NCBI GenBank assembly: GCA_014905825.1
Contig: JACGCN010000008.1
Span: 1,674,001 to 1,738,000, forward strand
Direction of reading: 5' to 3'
Origin: Lyophyllum atratum
Lineage: Eukaryota > Basidiomycota > Agaricomycetes > Agaricales > Lyophyllaceae
DNA: 64,000 bases
A program made the translations under genes and the position numbers. Below, piece by piece: positions 55,575 to 64,000 of the stretch (within the stretch, counting starts at the first letter, position 1; the number at the start of each line of letters is the position of its first letter). The notes under the pieces were generated by a model. It was not told the origin of the DNA, did no database searches, and worked only from the letters and a program-made list of their open reading frames with translations.

Positions 55575-58500
55575 ATGCCTCCGCCAGTTGACAAGTCCTC
55601 GGAAACCAAGAAAAAGGCGGTTCAGAAGGACGAGGTTCGTAATACAGGAATTTGTCAAGAAGCACAGAGTGCTGACCTATACTTTTTGTTCACGCAGGCT
55701 CTTCGCAAGAAATTCGAGGCTGAGCTCTCGCGGAAACGGAACTTTCTTACCACCCAGGGTCAGAGCGGTGTAAAGAAAGCCAAGACGACAGCGGCGAAGG
55801 GGACGCTGGCCGCACTCAAGCTAGCTCCTGCCTTGAAGGTCGCTGAGACAATGACAGTTACGGATATCAGCCAGCTATGCGCAGCGAAAAGGACTGATTG
55901 TGTTCTTGTCGTTGACGATGAAGGAAGTATGACGGGTATAGTTACCGCAAAAGACTTGGCTTGCGTATGCGCGATTCTTCGATCAGTCATTCTATTTCTA
56001 ATTTATTCAGCAGGTCATCGCAGACGGTCTTGACCCCCGTGTCACTCTTGCCCGACAGATTATGACACGGGGTCCATCGTTCATCAATGATACCTCTAGC
56101 GCCACGCAAGCTCTGGAGACGATGGTCTCGAATCAAATTAGACATCTGGTGCAACTCATCCCATTTCGTATCAATGATTGCATACTGACGAGTATCTGCG
56201 CCTAGCCGGCGTGCAGCGATGATGGCGAGATCATCGGCGTCCTTGACATCGGCACTGTATTCCACGAAACCCTTGGCAACGCTCAGCGTAGGTCTTCCGC
56301 ATCAGAGAAACTCTACAGCGCCATGGCCGGCATCCAAGAAGAGCTTGGTTCTGACGGATCGAACTCAGACATGTTCGCCTGGGCTGAGATGCTTCGAGAG
56401 AAGACGGCTCTACCCGACTTGGCCAGCATCATGGGCTTGCGCACTCAACCCGTCACAGTTAGCCCAAAGACCATGGTTAGGGAGGTGGCGCAGCTGATGC
56501 GGGAGAAGGGTATCTCGGCGGTGTGTGTAGTGGAAGACACGGGTCCTGCTCCTCCACGGGCGGCTCTTCGGGCATCGCGGATTTCTGGAATATTCACGTC
56601 AAAGGATATCGTTCTGCGAGTTATCGCGCCTGGGCTGGATGCCCTGCGATGCAGCGTGGTTAGAGTTATGACGCCGCATCCTGATACAGCTCACCCGAAC
56701 ATGACCATTCATGAGACGGTCAAGAAGATGTACAGTCAGTAGTTATGGATGCTCAATTCGGCTCGAGCTGATCCCAGCGTACTCCAGATGGGCGCTACCT
56801 TATTATTCCTGTCGTCGAGGAGGATGGTCGCGTGATCGCTGTCGTTGATATCCTAACCTTGGCGGAAGCTACTCAGGAGCAGGTTGGGCATTTCCTTCAT
56901 CTTCTTCCGTCCTACTCAAGAAAGATCAATTGCTCGTCGTAGATTAAAGCCGCTAATCAAGGCGTCTCAATCCCCGAAGCCGCGACTGGGCCAATGTGGG
57001 GTCACTTCTTCGAATCGATCAGGGAAGATAGTCCTATCCCCTCCGTTATACCCTCACCACCAGCCATGCAGCACCGGGCATTTTCTGGTCAATCCGATGC
57101 GAGTTTGCAGCCCAGTGACTCCGCATCCGCCGTTGGTAACGACAGCCTGTTATCTGCCTCCGAGAGCGAGGTTGCAAGCTCCAAAGAAACCACCAGCACA
57201 ATCTTTTCGGGGGTTTCCTCCGCCGACGGTGATAACTATAGTTTCAAATTCCATCTGCCTGGTAACCGGACCTACAAAGTTAAAGCTCGCTACGATAACG
57301 CAAAACAACTTCGCGAGACCATCACGGCAAAAATTGCGACGGACCCTCTTTTCAATGCTGAATCATACGCAGAGTCTGCCCTTCGTCCTGACCCTAGCGA
57401 CTTCCAAATTTCCTACAAGGACGACGACGGCGATTATGTCATCATCACGTCTGACAGCGATGTCGTCGATGCTGTTGAAGCTTCTCGGAAGGACGGAACA
57501 GATCGTGTCGCGCTTGTCCTGAAGGGTGGGAAAGGTTGGAAAACGGCTGGCGGAGACACTGACGTGAAGATAGCAGCATCTACACCTATCGTGGGCGACG
57601 ACTCGGAAAAACCTCAGGACGTCGAAGTGGTCACCCCCGCACCTCGTCCCCTTCCCCCTCCTCCGTCAAATCCTGTCTCCACACCCGACCTCGCCACCGC
57701 TCCCACCCCAGGCAAATCAGACCTTGTCACAGAGTCAGACGCACCTCCGGAATACACTCCCAGCTATGAACCCAGGCTATCTTCTGCTGACTTCTCGCAC
57801 TTGGGACTGACGGAGGAAGATGAAGCACCCACTCCCAAGGCATCTTTGGAGGCGGAAGGAACAAGTGCCCATACGACCGAGGTTCCTCTTCCACCCCAGA
57901 CCTTCCTTGACGTTTTTGAAGAGATCAGTCCTCCGCCTTGTGCGAGCCTACCGGTTGTAGAAGATCAGGATCTACAGGAAGAACTGGATCCGAAATCGAA
58001 TACGCACCAAGAACCTAGTGCCAGAGAGCCACAGTCCGAGCAAGAAACCGCCGCGGACAACATCAAGGCTCTTGTGAAGCGCTTGAATACAGTATTCGAA
58101 GATGTTGTACAGTATAAACGATTTCTCAACCGTTGCCATGGTACGCCTGCGCAAAAACTTCTCGATTTATTCCAAACGGTGAGATACAACCTACCCTAAA
58201 GCTGCTCCGCTGATGTTGAACGGTCATGTTGCAGCTTCTTGACACCCCCGGACTAAATGCACAGTTTAGGCGAAATCTCCTCGTTGCGACGCAAAGACTC
58301 TCCAAACAGGCGGGCTTATATCCGAGTTGTTATAATTTGGAAGGAATTGATCTGGAGGGCGAACATCCAGTAGCTGCTGGTGGCTTTGCTGACATCTATA
58401 AAGGACGCTTCCGCGGCCAAGTGGTTTGTCTCAAGATCATCCGAATTTATCAGACATCACAAGTTCAATTGTTTCTGAAGGTGAGAACGTCTATTCCACC

Positions 58501-59572
58501 CATCCGCGTTTAGCGTAATATTTTGACGTCGAACCTGCTTCGAATAGCAACTTTCGGCGGAGGCCATTCTATGGGGCCAGTTATCACATATCAATTTACT
58601 TCCGATTTACGGTCTCTATAGCTACGATGCTCGTCTTTGCCTTGTCGCCCCCTGGATGGAGAACGGCGATGTCACCAAATTCTTGGAAGCTCATCCGGAC
58701 GCTAACCGGGCCCTGTTGGTGGGTCAATGTCTTTTCTATTTGTTTTAAAATCCTTCTGATCGACGGGCACCTAGGTCTTGGACATTGCGAGTGGTATATC
58801 GTATCTACATAATGAAGATATTATCCACGGAGATCTGAAAGGAGTAAATTTGCCTTGCTTTCTGCCTTTGCATCTCGGCTCATTCATCGCCTAGGCTAAC
58901 ATTCTAGTCACTAGCTCTAAGCGCGCATGCGTCGCCGACTTTGGACTTTCATCTGTCTCGGATGCGAGTATTCTACACTGGACGTCGCATTCTTCGGCAG
59001 GTTCCAAAGGCGGATCGGTCCGATGGCAGGCTCCGGAACTGTTCGATGTCGAAACTGACAATATCGTCCTGAACACCAAGGCGAGTGATATCTATGCGTT
59101 TTCTTGCGTCGCGTATGAGGTAAAATCCTTGACACGTCCGCTCGTCCTCCATTGAGCAATTCACTTGCAGATTTTTACCGGGAATATTCCTCTATTCGAA
59201 CATATTCGCGACGCTGTAGTTATGCTCAAGGTTAGGGAGGGCAGCCAACCATCACGACCATCTCCTGACAGTCCCGCATGGGGTCCATGGGGGTTGACGG
59301 AGGATGTCTGGTCGCTGATGCAACAATGTTGGAACGCAGACCCTAAGGAACGTCCAAATATTCTTGATATTGTCACCAAACACAGTGCGACAATCCTGGT
59401 GGACGATAGACCACTGGACATCCAAAGTGTCATCTCTCCGGCGCACTTTCGTGATTCGGTTGGCGGGAGAGCCGAGCTCCTTTCCGATGCCGATGTTGCG
59501 GCCATTCTCGATGGTATCGACTCAACTTCTGAGGATGAGACCCCTCTGCCAGCATCGTCTATGTCATCATGA
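55575..59572 (+). CDS. CBS-PB1 (Mug70-like) protein fused to a TKL-type kinase
   Basis: The N-terminal part follows the fungal CBS-and-PB1 plan: coiled start, four CBS repeats (VAETMTVTDISQLC, RQIMTRGPSFIND, IMGLRTQPVTVS, VRVMTPHPDTAHPN), then a PB1 domain (NYSFKFHLPGNRTYKVKARY...YKDDDGDYVIITSDSD, about 57.23-57.52 kb). Instead of the usual hydrophobic C-terminus, a Pro/Ser linker leads to IKALVKRLNTVFEDVVQYKR and, across an in-phase intron at 58180-58234, LLDTPGLNAQFRRNLLVATQ and a kinase domain. Kinase motifs are VVCLKIIR, HGDLKGAN, DFGLSSVSD, RWQAPELFD and SDIYAFSCVAYE. Kinase intron positions match the minus-strand fusion gene. CBS domains bind adenylates and PB1 domains pair with partners, so the kinase may be ligand- or scaffold-controlled. 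Two adjacent genes is an alternative, but no stop or start separates them. Confidence 0.72.
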
Positions 59573-60006
59573 ATTCCTCATTATTACGAGAAAACTTACG
59601 TCTAGGTTGACGCAGACTAGCGCATATGATAACCCATAAGATATTCGATGACAGTCGCTGCTCCGTTGGATGAAACGTCTATGAAATTCTTTACTAGCTA
59701 TTTTCGACTCCGTCACACACTGTCCCTCTGTGCATGTGTTGTATTACAACCTTTCGTCAAAGCGTTCTATCATTCCATAAGCTAGCAGATGACTTCGAGG
59801 TACACATCCTCAAACCATCTCTTCGTTAGAAAGCGAATAACTTACAAGCTGGCATGCGCTCAGGCTGCCCTTCGAGAATTGATTCAGCATCACCCGAGGG
59901 AAGCCATCTCCGCAGTCAAGGGAATTTCTTCTGCAATATCCGGGCAGACCATCGCTTCGTGGAGTAGCTGACGAATATTATCAACTCCACCTGCTCGATT
60001 GTACAT
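59573..60006. other. convergent intergenic region
   Basis: 3' flanks of two convergent genes. A 60-codon frame at 59789 is not supported. Confidence 0.35.
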
Positions 60007-63000
60007 TTACGAACACAGTAACCGCCTCCAGAACTGTTTGGCCGTTCCCTTTATCCCACCGTCCCCAGGTACATCTGCTTTCTGCTTGTCGTCCGGTTCC
60101 GAGCCCGAGCCAGCCACGGTCGATTGATCCGACAACTGATCCTCAAACTCTAGGGAGTTCGGAGCCAACTCAGGCGCAATTGCCAAGACTGCGTATTCAC
60201 TTAGTGACAGCTGTCCAGCGTCATTTGTGGCAAGATTTGCAATCTGGAAGTGATCATCGTCAAAACTACAGACAAAATCCTGCAGGTAAAGGTCGTCACC
60301 TCTGAGATCGGGTTCAAGACGTCGGTTCCACCAACTTTCGTAACGGGAGGCCAGACACCAACAGTGTTAGTCGTGATATTGTTCCAGGCAGCTTGTTTGA
60401 GGCTAGTATCGTTAAGACGTTGGCCTATGAATATGATTAGTTTAAACCTCAGTACGTCATGTGGCAAGTATAATACGCGGACCAGCGTAGGCTTGCAGCT
60501 TAGCGTAGTACTAAGGCTTATTAGCTTCGAAGTAGATAGACGAATATGATAAACAATTCACCTGGGAAAACCCTCCACTCGAAAAGCTGATTCCGTATCT
60601 AGCAATTCTACTGTGACAGCATTAATGATTGGGATATGCGGTACAAGGAGAAAAAGACCTACTCCGCGTTTGAAGCATTGTAGAGTTTACAGAAATCCAG
60701 CCAGGCAGCGTCGAAATCGGGTTCGTCGGTAATAAGCTCCATGGCCTCCATGAGGAACTCTCCACCTCCGAAAATCATGGTCAAATGGTACCTAATCACG
60801 CTCGGTTTAGCATGGCTTTCTGTTATCGATAATGAGACACTTACGAGCCCAATCCCTCTCCACCTTCATCGACCATATGTGCAGTGTCGGCATTCCAACC
60901 CACAGCCGCTCCGTTCCCGGTGAAGAGGCCGAATTTGAATCCTCCGACGTCACTCTAGGATTGTCCTCAGCTACAAAAGATTATCGAACAAAATAAACCC
61001 ACCATGCCGACTTTGATGCGATCCCTCCACTTTATATCATTCTAACGTATATGTGAGCTCTAGGATGCTAAGTCAAGGTCAATGAGACCTACGGTCCGTT
61101 CCCATTTCGTAAACCAGTTCCCAGCCAGCGTAGTCCAATCGGGCCCAATACGCAGTCGGCCAGGCCCTGCAGGCGGGGGCGGAGGGAAGACTTTACGGAG
61201 AGGTTCCCAGACCATGATCGTTTGATCTGCCTGCAAGGTGTAGTCCATAAGATCACCCATCAGCTCATCAGCTTAAAAATGAATATGTCAGTCCTTGGTC
61301 GGGGTGAATAAGGCAACGAACGCACTTGTCAGATAGTAAAATGGTCGTCTCAAGGTGCTACCGGCGACGCGAGCTTCCTTTGCACCATCACCCCAGTGGT
61401 TGACGTTGTGACGACTTCCAAGGCCAGCATACGGACCAGTGTGATGCGAGTCGACCTCCGAAAGATGTCTAGTCATCGCGTGCGCGATGCGGTATACGTC
61501 CGCGCGTCCAGTGCGCAGGAACGAGATCCACAGCCAAAGGTCCGTTGCTACCAAGATAACGTCAGCTGCCCAAAGAGAATTCCCGGAGAAGGACTTACAA
61601 AGTTCGCCGTTATCCCATGCGAAGCCGCCTATGTCATACCTCCACGTATGGCGGGTCTGGTCGTATGTGTGCATAACATCTCCGTAATTCCAGAACCCAT
61701 AGAACTGTCGCTGGTTGATATCCTAGGGAAGAACATTAGTTAAACTACCGGATCGCATTGCAGTCTCAATTGAATTGCGTACCAGGAGGTAGAAATCCAG
61801 AAGATCGCTTTTCCGTCTCTCGATTGCAGCCGCACCGCTTCTGGTCGTGTTCGGGAGGTTCCTAGGAATGCACGTCGGGAGAAGTTTCATGACAAGGAGA
61901 ACGATACAAACCAGCGGCCACCAAACAATCTGTGAGCAGCGTAGAACGATGGACTGGCAACGATTTGAGGAACCTTCGTCTACCAAACGTTGAGTAGCTT
62001 CTCTTCGAGGACTCAATGAATAATCTACATGGACGACAGCCAGCTGCGCCAGGACTGCACGCGATGGTGTGGCGGGGAAGAGTTGAAGAGTTGCTTCGTA
62101 AGATCGGCCCACACCAGTTGGATCAGGGTCAGGATCGCCGACGTCTTCATATGCGAGGTCCAACTGAAAAAATCATGAGAGACCGAATTCGTGGGCGAAA
62201 TCTCAACACGAACCCCATGGGGGACAGTGTCGTAATGACGTGTATCCATGGCTGGCGCCTTGCAACCAAAAGTAAGTAAGCTCGTACCATACACTCAAGT
62301 CGATGTCACCTACCCTGGGACTATAAGCCCAAAGAGTGACCGTCCCCGTCGCAGAACCCGCATCTCGAATGTCCAAGCCCCTCGGTGCTCCTTGCCAGAA
62401 GTCTGTTGCCGTCCTCACAGAGTAAGTGACAGTGCGGGCCAGGAATACATGCAACTTACCTTTGAGCCCGAATACCACGCCACCGCCTTTCGCGCCCCCC
62501 ACGTACCCAAGCCCGGAGGCACGAGTCCCAAAGCCCGCATGATCAAGGAACGATGCACTCCTCCCCGCATTCGTTCTCTTCCCTATCGTAAAGCGCTCCG
62601 AGGATAGTTGGTCTAGCGTAAAGTCAGACCACACCGGAAGCTGAGGGACGAAAGGAGTGATGGACGTGGGCCATGTGGATATATCCGACGTCGCGGTCCC
62701 TTCGAACTGGGGTGTGAGCACTGCGGCTGTTGCGTCCCGTCGAAGGCCCGACATGACGCGGACGGGCTCGCCCCATATCCCGCCATCTGCGCTGATGAAG
62801 CGGATGTGTCGGTTGTAGAGTTCGTCAGAGAGGGGTGTGGTGAATCTGAGTCCCTGCGGACATGGGCAGTATGAGCATTTCGAGAGTGAGATGAATAAGG
62901 AAGACAAGGGCTTACGATTCCTTTGATGAAGTCTTTCTGTTGGTCGGCATCGTATATGAAGAAGTGGACGAGGCGTATCGACGTAGCGCCCGCCGCAATA

Positions 63001-63783
63001 TAGAACCTAACGGTGAAGGGGAGGAAGTCGGCATGCCCTCCTCCTGTGTACTTTCCCGTTACCTTCACGGGTCAAGTTAGCTTGTATCGCGGGGGACGGA
63101 TAATAACAAATGCACCTTGATGACGGCTCGTACAGGCCCCTTCTGCTCGACCGTTACAGAATCGACCCTTCCTGTGGTGGCAACGACAGTTGGTCGAGGG
63201 CCCTCGAGCTCGGGCTCATCGGGAGCACCTTGGACATGTACGAGAAGAGTTCCGCTCTGAACCTGGGCCTTCCCAGAGATGGATAGAGAGTCGATCAAGA
63301 CGTTCCCGGACTTGTTGAACTTGGCTATCGAGACCGAACTCCGTTAGATCTTGACAATGTTCATACCTAGTTGAACATACCCGAAAAGGTTCCTGTCGTT
63401 ACGGTAATGCTGGTACTAGAATCGACCACAGTCACTGGCGATGGTGGCTCAGCAGGAGTACCCGTTAGCAAAGTCAACGTATCAGCAAGTGCAGCGTTGG
63501 CAGCAATAGCGTGCCCCGTCCATTTCAAACTTCCATCCGGCCAACTAAGACATTTCGAATATGAGTGCTGGAACGAACTCATAGAAAGAAACACGTACTA
63601 AGCCATCGGCCATGTCTGGACAGGAACAGCCTTCCCGGCAGCTATAAGCTTGATAGCTGTCGTCTTGTCGATCTCGCCTTGATTCCATGGTATCCCAAAA
63701 GCGGTCCCTGTAGGAATCCCGTTGGGTGCTTTCCCGTCAAGCCATTTCAAGTCCACGCCCGCAGGCGGCAAAGGGTTCGCCAT
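60007..63783 (-). CDS. exo-rhamnogalacturonan lyase-like protein (PcRGLX/YetA, PL26 type)
   Basis: A polysaccharide lyase family resembling PL26, which removes disaccharides from the end of rhamnogalacturonan I in pectin. A multi-exon gene from an ATG at 63783 to TAA at 60007. N-terminal beta domain with GIPWNQGEI, YWPDGSLKWTGH across the first intron, and KGPVRAVIKVTGKY. Then RIFT-like GLRFTTPLSDELYNRHIRF and GLKDFWQGAPRGLDI (needs a 57-nt intron ending GCAACAG). The alpha/alpha-barrel part has DYTLQAD, TWRYDIGGFAWDNGEL, WISFLRTGRADVYRIA, AMTRHLSEVDSHHTGPYAGL and RRPFYYLT. No signal peptide is visible at the chosen start, unusual for a secreted pectinase; it may act inside cells or have an unseen first exon. 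Family assignment is from motif memory. Confidence 0.72.
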
Positions 63784-64000
63784 TTCGGTGACGTGGGTGA
63801 AACTCGTCGACGTGCATAGTTCGTTTTATGTGTTGGACTGTGGAGATTTTACGAGAGGCTGGCGGGCCGCTCGACGGGAGGTCCATCATGAGACTATGGC
63901 AAGAAGGCAAGAAGCGCATGCTCGCGAATTTTCCAAACATGTGATGCCCTTTCGCAATGGTAGCCATTTTTGTCGATTTCTCCCCTCTCTGGATGAGTAG
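63784..64000. promoter_or_regulatory. upstream region of the lyase gene
   Basis: No frame clearly belongs to a neighbour. The promoter is presumed here, with no specific motif recognised. Confidence 0.3.

Overview
The window is fungal nuclear DNA, almost certainly from a mushroom-forming basidiomycete (Agaricomycetes). The evidence is dense genes with 45-65 nt GT-AG introns and families that are expanded in that group: KDZ transposases with CxC cysteine clusters, fungal TET/JBP dioxygenases, agaric BTB proteins, TKL-type kinases and DUF7330-like proteins. There are no rRNA genes, no convincing intact tRNA and no CRISPR.

Layout. 1-1810 (-): broken, window-truncated gene of unknown function. 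1811-5686: repeat-rich DNA with one small CxxC protein gene. 5687-20050: a first transposon-associated cluster holding an intact TET/JBP gene, a divergent CxxC gene, a coiled-coil gene and a CxC/KDZ-type transposase gene. The first exon of that transposase gene is split by a hAT-like element, which is itself split by an intact Ty3/chromovirus retrotransposon with identical LTRs. 20490-23186 and 38640-41262: two tandemly duplicated BTB genes. Between them, at 23187-38169, sits what reads as one complete 15-kb element with 73-bp terminal inverted repeats, a 7-bp target duplication and a paralogous empty site at 41209. It carries a KDZ transposase, three CxxC genes, a second TET/JBP gene with one in-frame stop, a basic protein, an acidic nuclear protein, a splice-site-like tandem array and many copies of a 12-bp palindrome.

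41433-64000 is ordinary host DNA: a phocein/MOB4-type gene; a nuclear unknown; a transposase relic; two genes in which different N-termini (USP8-dimer plus SEL1 repeats; CBS plus PB1) are joined to the same kinase cassette; a DUF7330-like gene; a third BTB gene; and a PcRGLX/YetA-like (PL26) exo-rhamnogalacturonan lyase gene.

The strongest unit of interest is the KDZ + TET/JBP + small CxxC-protein module. It occurs twice, with conserved intron positions and matching hairpin repeats upstream of both dioxygenase genes. TET/JBP-KDZ linkage in agaric genomes is established. The small CxxC family, the hairpin repeats, the palindrome distribution and the splice-site array are, as far as I know, not described.
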